From assembly GCA_963545195.1 (NCBI GenBank), contig CAUUIA010000016.1, forward strand, positions 1 to 14,917: a stretch of 14,917 nucleotides of DNA, written 5' to 3'. Of the stretch, positions 6,765 through 14,833 are shown one piece after another. The DNA comes from CALISC01 sp963545195. GTDB lineage: Bacteria > Bacillota_I > Bacilli_A > Acholeplasmatales > Acholeplasmataceae. The position numbers and the translations under genes are program-made. The stretch's first letter is position 1; each line of letters opens with the position of its first letter. The notes beneath the pieces were generated by a model. That model saw only the letters and a list, made by a program, of their open reading frames with translations. It was not told the DNA's origin and searched no databases.

Positions 6765-8483
6765 CTATCCGCACATTACATCAAAGTAAACTTTGATTTT
6801 CAAATGGAAGGTGAAAACAGAAAACGCAAGGGCAATGGCACCAAATACTAAAAGCAAACTAAGTGCTTTTGCGGTTGCGCCAAACGCAACCAATAAAATT
6901 ACCACTACTAAAGACATCACAATTCCGACAACTGATGAAAATCCGACGTTTTTCAGTTTAGAGACATCCGCGGTTTCTTCAAATTTTTGGTATTCAGACT
7001 GAGTTAAGTCAACAGATGCTGAATACAAAATATGGACAATATTAAAAACCAAGAAAATTCCGGCAATCAAGACCGCTACTTTCTTTTGGGTTGACGGATA
7101 AATTAGCATAATAATTAAGTTCAGTGCGACGATTAAAAAGTTAATTGCGATGTTGATAGCAACTTTTGCTGAAATTAACTTATAGGTGTTTCCAGGAATT
7201 GTTTTTAAAATGTAGAGTTTTCCGCCTTCTCTAGAAATTATAGAAGACGCAATAGTATTAGAAGTAGTTAATACAATTAAACCAACCAACACATTTAAAA
7301 TCACTACCATTTTAAAACCAAATGAGTTTAACTGAAAGGCTGAGTAAGTTTTATTTAAAATAATAGAAATTAGTGGCAAAGTGGCAATATAGAAAATATA
7401 CTTAGCAATCGTGTCTGAGTTTCTAAATAACTGAATTAGTTCTTTAATGGTAAACGCTTTAGTTGGAGTGTTTCCACTTTTTTCAAAAATGTTGAAGCGT
7501 TTTTCTTTATTAGCAAGATTCATCTTGATGCGGTTCGCTAGTTTAAAGTACACAAAGTAAGAAACTAAAGATGAAACTAAAAACAACACAAAGACAGTGC
7601 CAAAAATTACGGCCAAATGAGCAGCAGTTGGTCTTCTGATAATGTCAACTGCAGCAATGCTAACGTCTACTTTAAAAATTAAGTAATACAGGTATCTAAA
7701 GAAAAATAAATTATTTAAGAAATTGCGTTGAAAGGCGAAGTTCACGCTTTGCCATCTAGTTTGAAAAGTATCGAAACGAATATAGCGGTCGTGTCCTCGC
7801 ATATTGTCAATAAAAATAATGACTAGTGTGAAAACAAGAGAAACTGCAATTAGCGATACAATCAATGTTGCGATTCTAGAACGCTTTAAGAAAGAAAAGG
7901 CGTAGAAATAGACAACTGCAAAAATTGTACCTAAAAACAAGGAAACTGCGGGAATTGTAAAGCAAATTACCGAAATTCGGCCAAGAAAAGGAATTAGTGC
8001 ACCATATTCAACCCCTGCGTTGTTGTAGTAAATCGAAAGTAAGAAAGGCAGGAAAAACACCAAAGTCTTAACTAATTCAATTAAATACCTCGCTGCAATT
8101 TTGGAAAGAAAAATAGTCAGGTTAGTAATTGGAAAAGCAAAAAGAATGTCGTTCTTTGGGTTTTGAAACAGAGATTTAGCCATTCCTTGCATTGACTGAA
8201 ATGAGGTAATTAAAGTATAGAAAATAAAGATAGCTGGAACTAAGGCAATATAAGGAGAAGCGCCTAGCACTGAAAAAGCAGGTAACATGTAGTTGTATAC
8301 ATAAAACAAAAGACCTGCAAAAAACAGCATTAGTGCGTATTTTGCGATTTTAGCGCCAATAGATCCTCTGATTTTGACAAAAGAAGCATCAACATATTCA
8401 GACTTAAGTAGTTGCCAGAACACCAAAAACTGATTTGGGTGTTCACGAACCGAGTTTAAAGTGTTGTAAAACTTAACTGCCAT
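6765..8483 (-). CDS. ABC-2 type exporter permease
   Basis: A 572-aa integral membrane protein with about 12 hydrophobic segments (for example 47-66, 76-95, 135-152, 170-195, 202-226, 290-314, 388-412, 440-462, 469-489, 516-536, 540-560). Two features fit the large two-half ABC-2 exporter permeases of Gram-positive bacteria: the loop NDILFAFPITNLTIFLSKI (111-129) and the matching loop ISREGGKLYILKTIPG (416-431), each of the form hydrophobic strand, Pro, then a segment leading to Lys. These are probably coupling-helix regions contacting the ATPase. The ATG at 8483 is one base after the TAA of the ABC ATPase gene, without a clear Shine-Dalgarno, so translation is likely coupled; a TTG at 8495 is a possible alternative start. 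Substrate unknown. Its ATPase partner is almost certainly the gene immediately upstream. Confidence 0.85.
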   Translation of the reverse strand: MAVKFYNTLNSVREHPNQFLVFWQLLKSEYVDASFVKIRGSIGAKIAKYALMLFFAGLLFYVYNYMLPAFSVLGASPYIALVPAIFIFYTLITSFQSMQGMAKSLFQNPKNDILFAFPITNLTIFLSKIAARYLIELVKTLVFFLPFLLSIYYNNAGVEYGALIPFLGRISVICFTIPAVSLFLGTIFAVVYFYAFSFLKRSRIATLIVSLIAVSLVFTLVIIFIDNMRGHDRYIRFDTFQTRWQSVNFAFQRNFLNNLFFFRYLYYLIFKVDVSIAAVDIIRRPTAAHLAVIFGTVFVLFLVSSLVSYFVYFKLANRIKMNLANKEKRFNIFEKSGNTPTKAFTIKELIQLFRNSDTIAKYIFYIATLPLISIILNKTYSAFQLNSFGFKMVVILNVLVGLIVLTTSNTIASSIISREGGKLYILKTIPGNTYKLISAKVAINIAINFLIVALNLIIMLIYPSTQKKVAVLIAGIFLVFNIVHILYSASVDLTQSEYQKFEETADVSKLKNVGFSSVVGIVMSLVVVILLVAFGATAKALSLLLVFGAIALAFSVFTFHLKIKVYFDVMCG

Positions 8484-8484
8484 T

Positions 8485-10644
8485 TTACTGCTCAATTAGT
8501 TTAATGTACATCTGCTCAAGGTTGCCGTATTTGGCCTTAAGTTCAGATACTTTTTCGTTAATCACCATTTGACCACGTTTAATAATCACAACTTCGTCGC
8601 AAATGTTTTCAACAACTTCAATAATATGCGAAGAAAAAATCACGATGTTGCCTTTTTTAGCATGCATTTTAATCGCTTCTTTAAGTTGATATGCAGAAGT
8701 TGGGTCAAGTCCGGTAAGTGGTTCGTCTAGCACCCAAACTTTTGGTTCGTGGATTAGCGAAGAGATTACCGAAATTTTTTGCTTCATACCATGTGAGTAC
8801 GTACGGATTTGGCGGTCAATTGCGTAAGTAATTTGAAAGAAATCAGTAAGTTCAAGTAGTTTAGTTTTAATTACTTCTTTTGGAACATTAAAAAGTTTTG
8901 CAACAAATGTGATGTATTCACGTCCCGTCAACTCTTCATATAGCGCGTGGTTGTCAGAAACGTATCCAAGTGAGTATTTGGCTTCGGTTGGATTTTTTTC
9001 AATATTGTAGCCACAAATTGAAATTGTACCTTCAGTAATTGTCTGAATTCCAACTAGCGATTTAATTAAGGTTGATTTACCGGCTCCGTTGTGTCCAACA
9101 AAACCAACAATCTTACCACCAGAAATTTCAAAAGAAACATCTTTTACTGAATAAAAATCGTTATTTGCGTATTTTTTGGAAAAGTTTTGAACTTTAACTA
9201 AACTATCTTTCATATCAAGCTCCTTTTTAAGGTCTGGGGTAATTTTGCCAATTTTAACAACGCCAATCTGGCGGTCTTTTTTGAGTTTATGGACAACAAA
9301 TCTAAACGAAATACAAGACTTTTGAATTTGCAAGAAAATTTGACTTATGGTCAACGTAGTAATTGTGCAGATTGCCCAAGTGATAAACAGGTAGGTAAGC
9401 GGGAAAGTTACGGTTTTGCCTTTGATAGTAACTGCCCTATACTTAGATCGCAAATTGCCAAGGAAAGTCTTAAACTTTGCGTGGTCTACTATATTTCGGC
9501 GGTTAATGTAGAAAAAGTCAACGTGGTCTTGCACAGTTTTATTGTCGGCATACAGTCCATCTACTATTCTTAAAACTACTGCTGCGACTATAAAAAACAA
9601 AGTAAAGAATACTAATGCAATTATTAAGTCTTTTGCGCTTGGCATTTCAAAAAACCTCAAAGTGTAGGCAAGCGCAGAGAGTACTATTAAGTAAAGCGCA
9701 GGTAAATATACAAGCATGTTTTCTAAACTAAAGAAACTGCCGTTTTCCTTGAGTTGCAAGAAAAACACAAAAAGCAGTGGAACTCCTGTTGAAAACATAG
9801 TAAAAATAGACATTGCGCGTTTCAGTTCAAATAAGAAAATAAAAGGCAGCGCTAGCAACAACCATTTAAACGGAGAAAAAGCAAACTTAGCAGTAAATAT
9901 TTCTGATTTATTTAAAACTGAGTAAACTGAGTAAATTACGGCAAGAGATACCGTAAACAACAGAAACTTCTTGTATTCGTGTGTACGGTTAATGTATACA
10001 TTGGTTAAAATGAAAATCAAGACAAACGGAGCAAGTAACATAAATAAGTGCTGGCGAGTAAAGACAAACTTTTGGTAAGTCATGTGGCCAAAAATTACTT
10101 GCAAGGTAAGTGGAGATAGCGAAAATAAAAAGACAACTGAGTAAAGCAGGACTTCGTAAAATATGTGTTTTTTAGAAAAGTGGAAAAACGACGTGTTAAA
10201 AGAACGCACCAACACATAGAAAGCCAAAAAGGTAGCAATTAAAATTAGCGGCACAATTAAACTAAAGTACGCGCTTTGGTCGGCAAAAAAATGTCTGATT
10301 TTAAAAATAAAGGCAAGATAAAAAACTAAGTTAACTAAATAAAAGATAGGTGTGAACTTAGTTTTTGAGTCTTTAATTAAAACTTTTCCCAAAAGCAGTA
10401 CTACTGAAGTTAAGTAAAGGTGTCTTGCAACAACTGCTAAGTTATTAAAAACATAAACAGCAAACGCTGGGTTTGCTGTGTTTTGGTTAACTAAACTCAA
10501 AAAAGCCACGCTTTTCGGAAGCAACATGATAAGTGCTCCAAGTAGCGAAATCAAAGCACCAAAAGAAACTCGGACCACTAAATCTGCTTTTTTGGGCAGC
10601 GCAGTTAAATTAAATTTTAAAATACGGTTAGTCTGCGTGTTCAT
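8485..10644 (-). CDS. Fusion of a 12-segment membrane domain to an ABC transporter ATPase
   Basis: A 719-aa protein. Residues 1-450 carry about 12 hydrophobic segments (22-43, 63-90, 98-116, 126-146, 162-186, 199-217, 227-244, 260-274, 280-297, 309-330, 339-362, 415-440) with a hydrophilic loop at 365-414. I do not recognise this domain. From Met478 there is a complete ABC-2 type nucleotide-binding domain: Walker A GHNGAGKST (516-524), a degenerate Q-loop (YVSDN), a signature YSHGMKQ (616-622), Walker B VWVLDEP (636-642) with Glu641, a D-loop GLD, and switch His673. All catalytic residues are present. The ATG at 10644 overlaps the TAA of the preceding lipoprotein gene (TAATG); an in-frame ATG at 10677 would lie inside that gene. 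An internal Shine-Dalgarno and Met478 could also yield a free ATPase. The ATPase is certain, the role of the membrane half unknown. Confidence 0.88.
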   Translation of the reverse strand: MNTQTNRILKFNLTALPKKADLVVRVSFGALISLLGALIMLLPKSVAFLSLVNQNTANPAFAVYVFNNLAVVARHLYLTSVVLLLGKVLIKDSKTKFTPIFYLVNLVFYLAFIFKIRHFFADQSAYFSLIVPLILIATFLAFYVLVRSFNTSFFHFSKKHIFYEVLLYSVVFLFSLSPLTLQVIFGHMTYQKFVFTRQHLFMLLAPFVLIFILTNVYINRTHEYKKFLLFTVSLAVIYSVYSVLNKSEIFTAKFAFSPFKWLLLALPFIFLFELKRAMSIFTMFSTGVPLLFVFFLQLKENGSFFSLENMLVYLPALYLIVLSALAYTLRFFEMPSAKDLIIALVFFTLFFIVAAVVLRIVDGLYADNKTVQDHVDFFYINRRNIVDHAKFKTFLGNLRSKYRAVTIKGKTVTFPLTYLFITWAICTITTLTISQIFLQIQKSCISFRFVVHKLKKDRQIGVVKIGKITPDLKKELDMKDSLVKVQNFSKKYANNDFYSVKDVSFEISGGKIVGFVGHNGAGKSTLIKSLVGIQTITEGTISICGYNIEKNPTEAKYSLGYVSDNHALYEELTGREYITFVAKLFNVPKEVIKTKLLELTDFFQITYAIDRQIRTYSHGMKQKISVISSLIHEPKVWVLDEPLTGLDPTSAYQLKEAIKMHAKKGNIVIFSSHIIEVVENICDEVVIIKRGQMVINEKVSELKAKYGNLEQMYIKLIEQ
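9211..9225 (-). promoter_or_regulatory. Internal ribosome binding site and start inside the ABC fusion gene
   Basis: AAGGAG (9225-9220 on the minus strand) is followed after 6 nt by ATG (9213-9211), in frame. Initiation there would give a 242-aa ATPase (8485-9213) that is complete, starts with the conserved strand SLVKVQNFSKKY, and matches the usual length of stand-alone ABC-2 ATPases. No stop separates it from the membrane domain, so the same gene may make both a fusion and a free ATPase. This is inferred from sequence only. Confidence 0.6.
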
Positions 10645-13600
10645 TACGATTGAAAACGATAGCCGATGTAGATGCAACCAGCAAAACGACCTGCGTTTGG
10701 CAAGATGTTTTCAACAACTGGTGCTATTTTAAAGATGTTGGTGTATCCAAATTTTTCGCTTTGGCTTAAAAACGGATCTCCACCTTGTTGCAAGGCTTGG
10801 TAAAACTCAGAAATAAAGTCAACCATTCCACGGTTTGGCTTGTCTTTAAAGAACTTATCTATTTTTGCGACAGTTGAGAAGTTTTGATTGATTTCAGTAA
10901 GTTTTGGGAAGTTTAAAGTCATGAAGGTGAACTTCATGTTTGAAAACAACTCAGACACTTTTGGACTTGAGTAAAAGTCATCAACTGTTGAGTATTCTCG
11001 CTCTGCTAAGTTGAAAGTAACATCCCAAGCAGGGCGACTGTGTGAAAGGAAGTATTTAGGGTTTTCAGGGTCGTTTACAGGTTGTACAAACGGGTTGTAG
11101 TTAGTAAAAAACATCGGAGCCCAGAAACTCTTGGTTTTGGCTTTATCGTTGTTGTTTTTGACAATCTCAAAACCAGAGATTTGTTTAATTTGCTCAATTG
11201 TGCTAACAGTTTGGCCAATAAAACGATTTAAGTCAAGGGCTTGCGCGATTTCGTTAGAAAGGTTAACTTCCGCTTCTACTATAGTTTCTTTTACAACCAC
11301 AGTTGGGTCAACTGAAAACAAACGAGCTGCCTTGCCGCTAAGTGCAGTTAAATGAGCTTTGGTCAGTTCAGGAGCGCTTACGGCTTCTACAACCTGACTA
11401 AACTCAGCAGACTGGGCTTTAATGTCTGCGTCTTGTCGTTTACGACGATCGCGGTCTTGAGTATAGATACCTCCCGCACCACAACGCTTAATTTCAGATT
11501 TTTCAACCCAAAGAGCAGAAGGAGAAGCCATAGTGTCTTCTTTAATTACTTCATTAAAGTCATGAAATCCCATTTCGTTGGCAAACAAAATAGCGTTGAC
11601 AAAAGCATTGTCAATTCTAGTATTGGAAACAAAATGACTTGCTGCAATAAAGTTAAAACCAGCAGAAGTGTTTAGTACAACTGAGTTCTCTACATCTAGT
11701 TTAGACCTAAACGCAGAAACTCCAAGAACTGAACCTGAAGACAGTGGAGTTTTTTTCTTATTACCTCCGCCTATGGTGTGTGATTTTGAGTTTCCTTTGA
11801 TGTAAACATTTTTAATATATGAGTTGTAGTTAACAGAAGGAGTTTTGTCCATGCTAGGAACATCAACAAACGAACGAACAGAAAAAATTCCGGCTCTAAC
11901 AATCGTTAAGTTAACACCTTCTTCAGTTGAGTTTTGAGTAATTGCGTGGCGGATGTTTTTGCCATCAATTGTATAGCAGTTTCCATCAAACTGAATTGGC
12001 TTGTAGCCAACGTGTTTAAGTTTGGGGTTGTAAAGTCTGCGGTAAAAAGAACCACCTAAATACTTAGTTTCGTCTAACACATCGCCGTTTTCGTCAAGTT
12101 CTACTTTATCGTCATTTGGAATTAAAGACTCAATTTTATCTAAATCTTTTAAATCAGGGTATTCTGCTCTGCCTTTAAATTTATTGCCAATATACTCAAG
12201 TTGATCAGCCTGGGCAACTGGCGTGATATTTCTTTGTAGATAAACTTTGTCGTATTGTTTGGCCATTCTAAAGTATTTTCTCAGTTCTAAGTCCTCGTAG
12301 GCATTAACTCCTGGTTGGACGTTGATAGTTTCTTTTAAAACATCTTTAGGGTTGTCAATGTTTTCATATTGAAGTTCAACTTTGCGGCCCACTAAATTGC
12401 GAGAAAAACGCATACCAAAGCCATTTAGACGGTAGTTGTCTTCGTTTAATTTAAATTTATTTGACTCATCTGTCACATCTTTTAAACTTAAACGGTAGCC
12501 GTATAGTTCTGGAGACATAGTTTTAAGTTCACGAAGCGACAAGTTTTTTGACTTAACTTGAAATTGATTGTTCTCCCAAACTTGGGTTTTAACTGTGATG
12601 TCAACCTCGGGTACATAGGTATTGTCGGTACCAACTGTTTTGTGTTTGATTTTGTAAGTTGATTTACTTTTTGTTTTGTGATTAGGTTCAAGAGTGTTTG
12701 GGTCTTCTGAGTATTCAAACTTATCTGAGTGTGCTTTGTCATTCACAGTTTTTAAATTAACTTTTGTAATGGAAGGAATGATTTTGTAGATAAATCTAAC
12801 TTCAGCAGTGGTGTTGTCTGTAAACTCATAGCGGTAAAGTGCAAAGTTATAACCTAGGTTTTTAAACACAAAACTATTTGACCCTGCTCCGCTTATAATT
12901 TCAGTTGAGTCAATTAGGGTGCGTTTTAAGACAGTTTTGCCTTGAAATTGAGGTAGTTCAGGGGTTTTTTTGGTGTTAAAAGAAATAGTTTTTTCAGTTG
13001 TATAATTGCTGCGTTCAACTACGTTGTTTGAGTGAAAATGAGTAAGTTCAGTTATGGCTTCGCGAATTGTAATGGTTTTTTTAGTTGAGTAAAGCAAGGT
13101 TTTGTTTTGAGTAATTGAATGGTATTCCTTTGGGTATTTAGAAATTGCTTCTGGCTTAATTTCTACGTCTACCTTGTCATTAAACTGATATATGTCTTTC
13201 TCTGGATAAACCTTAAAGATTTCTTTGTCGTAATTTAACTTAAATTGAGTAGTTTTTGCATTAATTTTAGTAGCCTCAACTACAGTGTCGGCTTCTACAG
13301 TTAAGTTAAAAGTTTTCTTATCTTGGTCAAACTCGGCCAAAGCGTCCACTCCGTTGACTGTTAACTTAGTTAAAACTTCTCCGTCTTTTAAATCAGCGTA
13401 AAGTTGCAAATCCTTGCCACTTGGCACTTTTTGAAGATCAACACTAGCCTTGCCAACATTAAAAAAGTCAGGTAAAGTGACTTTGTAGTTTTGAATGGCT
13501 TTCAGTTCAATTGTGGTGTTGTGACGAATATTTTTAAGTAAAAAAGTATGGGTTGCTTTAACTTCGTCAGTCAAAATAGACTCTGTAGGATTAGCAACTC

Positions 13601-13832
13601 CGCTTTCTGAATAAGTAATTTTGTTTAATCTCGCAACACTGTCTTGTTTGCGGATATTGATTTTAAATTTGATGTTACTGCCAGCAGGCACGCGACTTAA
13701 ATCAAATTTATCGGTTTCTTGAGTGATTTCTTTCGGTAAAGTTACTTTGTAGGTCTTGCCACAGGCAACTAGTAGAAATAAATTTACGACAAATAAAGCA
13801 AAAATAGTAGTTTTTTTCAAAATTCCGTTCAT
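10644..13832 (-). CDS. Large lipoprotein with a putative beta-helix domain (paralog of the 2479-6021 lipoprotein)
   Basis: A 1062-aa lipoprotein: a signal peptide ending NLFLLVAC with lipidated Cys24, then two clear B-repeat-like units (about 28-112 and 116-188, with SRVPAGSNIKF and QKVPSGKDLQL turns and an LTVNGV strand) and a more diverged third. An Ig-like segment (about 280-352) leads to the block NAYEDLELR ... VYLQRN (510-535), a DENGD loop (580-584), and a putative beta-helix (about 605-790: IKNVYIKGN, KLDVENSVVL, SNTRIDN). The C-terminal part shares SSPKVSELFS (955-964) with the paralog's KSPAVSEFFS. An insertion rich in Arg, Lys and Ala/Glu (about 792-890) probably interrupts the helix. 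AAGGAG sits 5 nt before the ATG, 14 nt after the upstream gene, and its stop overlaps the ABC fusion start. Such folds serve adhesion, glycan binding or docking. Here the role is unknown. Confidence 0.85.
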   Translation of the reverse strand: MNGILKKTTIFALFVVNLFLLVACGKTYKVTLPKEITQETDKFDLSRVPAGSNIKFKINIRKQDSVARLNKITYSESGVANPTESILTDEVKATHTFLLKNIRHNTTIELKAIQNYKVTLPDFFNVGKASVDLQKVPSGKDLQLYADLKDGEVLTKLTVNGVDALAEFDQDKKTFNLTVEADTVVEATKINAKTTQFKLNYDKEIFKVYPEKDIYQFNDKVDVEIKPEAISKYPKEYHSITQNKTLLYSTKKTITIREAITELTHFHSNNVVERSNYTTEKTISFNTKKTPELPQFQGKTVLKRTLIDSTEIISGAGSNSFVFKNLGYNFALYRYEFTDNTTAEVRFIYKIIPSITKVNLKTVNDKAHSDKFEYSEDPNTLEPNHKTKSKSTYKIKHKTVGTDNTYVPEVDITVKTQVWENNQFQVKSKNLSLRELKTMSPELYGYRLSLKDVTDESNKFKLNEDNYRLNGFGMRFSRNLVGRKVELQYENIDNPKDVLKETINVQPGVNAYEDLELRKYFRMAKQYDKVYLQRNITPVAQADQLEYIGNKFKGRAEYPDLKDLDKIESLIPNDDKVELDENGDVLDETKYLGGSFYRRLYNPKLKHVGYKPIQFDGNCYTIDGKNIRHAITQNSTEEGVNLTIVRAGIFSVRSFVDVPSMDKTPSVNYNSYIKNVYIKGNSKSHTIGGGNKKKTPLSSGSVLGVSAFRSKLDVENSVVLNTSAGFNFIAASHFVSNTRIDNAFVNAILFANEMGFHDFNEVIKEDTMASPSALWVEKSEIKRCGAGGIYTQDRDRRKRQDADIKAQSAEFSQVVEAVSAPELTKAHLTALSGKAARLFSVDPTVVVKETIVEAEVNLSNEIAQALDLNRFIGQTVSTIEQIKQISGFEIVKNNNDKAKTKSFWAPMFFTNYNPFVQPVNDPENPKYFLSHSRPAWDVTFNLAEREYSTVDDFYSSPKVSELFSNMKFTFMTLNFPKLTEINQNFSTVAKIDKFFKDKPNRGMVDFISEFYQALQQGGDPFLSQSEKFGYTNIFKIAPVVENILPNAGRFAGCIYIGYRFQS

Positions 13833-13837
13833 AAATG

Positions 13838-13843
13838 CTCCTT
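13838..13843 (-). promoter_or_regulatory. Ribosome binding site of the 1062-aa lipoprotein
   Basis: AAGGAG reads at 13843-13838 on the minus strand, 5 nt before the ATG at 13832. It fixes the start that yields a canonical lipoprotein signal peptide. Confidence 0.75.
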
Positions 13844-13846
13844 ATA

Positions 13847-14665
13847 CTAACTTGCTTTGTATGGGAAGTTGGTGCGAGTTAGTGAGAAAGTGATTTTTTT
13901 AGGGATTGCATCGTGAATTGTGCTGTGTAGTGAGTCTTTGTATTTGATGTCTAGATAAATTTGTGGCATGTATATTTTGTTATAAAAGTTTACACGATAC
14001 GGAAAAGTTACGTATTTGTCATCTTTATTCATTGAAAGCGTAACAGTGCTGCCTGAGTAGTAGGCAAAGTCATACAGTTCAATTCCGCGCTCTTTTGGGT
14101 TATTTGGACTAGCCTTAACGACGTTGTTTACGCTGTCGCCTTCCTTACTGTTGCTATATGCTGATATGTTTTTAGAATAAGGGACATATAGGCTTGAACC
14201 GATTTTGATATCTGAAATTGTGCCAGTAGAAGAGTAGTAGGCAAATTTAAATCTAAACTCATCGTATTTTTTCTTATCTTTGCCGGAAGTTTTTCTTTCA
14301 ATTGGAATAAAGAAAAGAGTGAAGTCATCTAAATCAATTTCGTAAACGACTTTTTGTTTATCACCGTATCTGCTAGTCACAGATTGGGCAACTGGATATA
14401 CACTTGTAAACTCTTTGTAAGAAATTTCTTTCTTGTCATACATCTTGATAGAAGTTGGACGCGGACGAGAAAGTGGAAAAGAAACTGACAAAAATAAAAG
14501 TAGTGAAAATAAAATTAACACTAAAAAAATAAAGGTTTTTGAATATAGAAATTTTTTAAAATCAATTTTTTGTTTGGTCTTTAAATTATTATTTTGAATC
14601 AAGTTTTCTTGTTTGTTAGTTTTAGAGTTTACATCTTTTTTTGGTTTGTTTTGTTTTAAGTTCAT
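13847..14665 (-). CDS. Membrane-anchored extracellular protein, first gene of the operon
   Basis: A 272-aa protein of unknown family. About 40 N-terminal residues are rich in Lys, Asn and Gln (QNKPKKDVNSKTNKQE) and probably cytoplasmic. One hydrophobic segment (about 44-64) is followed by RPRP (67-70) and an extracytoplasmic part rich in Tyr, Ser and Lys with alternating strands (about 95-270), consistent with a beta-sandwich. There is no lipobox and no catalytic motif I recognise. GGAG (14675-14672) lies 6 nt before the ATG, behind a TATAAT promoter, so this is the lead gene of the six-gene cluster. It resembles the 242-aa protein at 6021-6749 in layout: a single N-terminal anchor, an RP-containing juxtamembrane stretch, then beta-rich sequence, each directly before a beta-helix lipoprotein. 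Confidence 0.8.
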   Translation of the reverse strand: MNLKQNKPKKDVNSKTNKQENLIQNNNLKTKQKIDFKKFLYSKTFIFLVLILFSLLLFLSVSFPLSRPRPTSIKMYDKKEISYKEFTSVYPVAQSVTSRYGDKQKVVYEIDLDDFTLFFIPIERKTSGKDKKKYDEFRFKFAYYSSTGTISDIKIGSSLYVPYSKNISAYSNSKEGDSVNNVVKASPNNPKERGIELYDFAYYSGSTVTLSMNKDDKYVTFPYRVNFYNKIYMPQIYLDIKYKDSLHSTIHDAIPKKITFSLTRTNFPYKAS

Positions 14666-14685
14666 ATAATACTCCGCTTTATATA

Positions 14686-14714
14686 ATTATAAGGCAAAAC
14701 AAGCAAAGCACTTA
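14686..14714 (-). promoter_or_regulatory. Promoter of the six-gene lipoprotein/ABC transporter operon
   Basis: A perfect TATAAT (14691-14686 on the minus strand) lies about 20 nt upstream of the ATG. The -35 is weak: TAAGTG at 17-nt spacing or TTAAGT at 18. As the only good promoter seen at an intergenic position on this strand, it probably drives the whole 12-kb cluster. Confidence 0.55.
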
Positions 14715-14804
14715 AAAACAATTATTTTAGATGTTAAACGCTTTTTAAAATAAACAAAAAACCTTATTTTTAGACTAAATTAGTTAAAAATGTAGCACTT
14801 TTCT

Positions 14805-14833
14805 TTGAATTTTATTTTTAGAATTGATAAAAT
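14805..14833 (+). promoter_or_regulatory. Plus-strand promoter toward the right edge
   Basis: TTGAAT (14805-14810), an exact 17-nt spacer and TAAAAT (14828-14833) form the best-spaced promoter in the window. It points to a gene beyond base 14917 and diverges from the operon promoter. Confidence 0.55.

Noticed and set aside
10645..10677. An upstream in-frame ATG at 10677 as the start of the ABC fusion gene.
   Set aside because: It would add 11 residues encoded inside the preceding lipoprotein gene. The TAATG overlap start at 10644 is the more usual arrangement.
2844..12742. Several open frames of 66-107 codons in other frames of the large genes, on both strands.
   Set aside because: They lie wholly inside long, well-supported genes, lack proper ribosome sites, and show the composition expected of out-of-frame reading.
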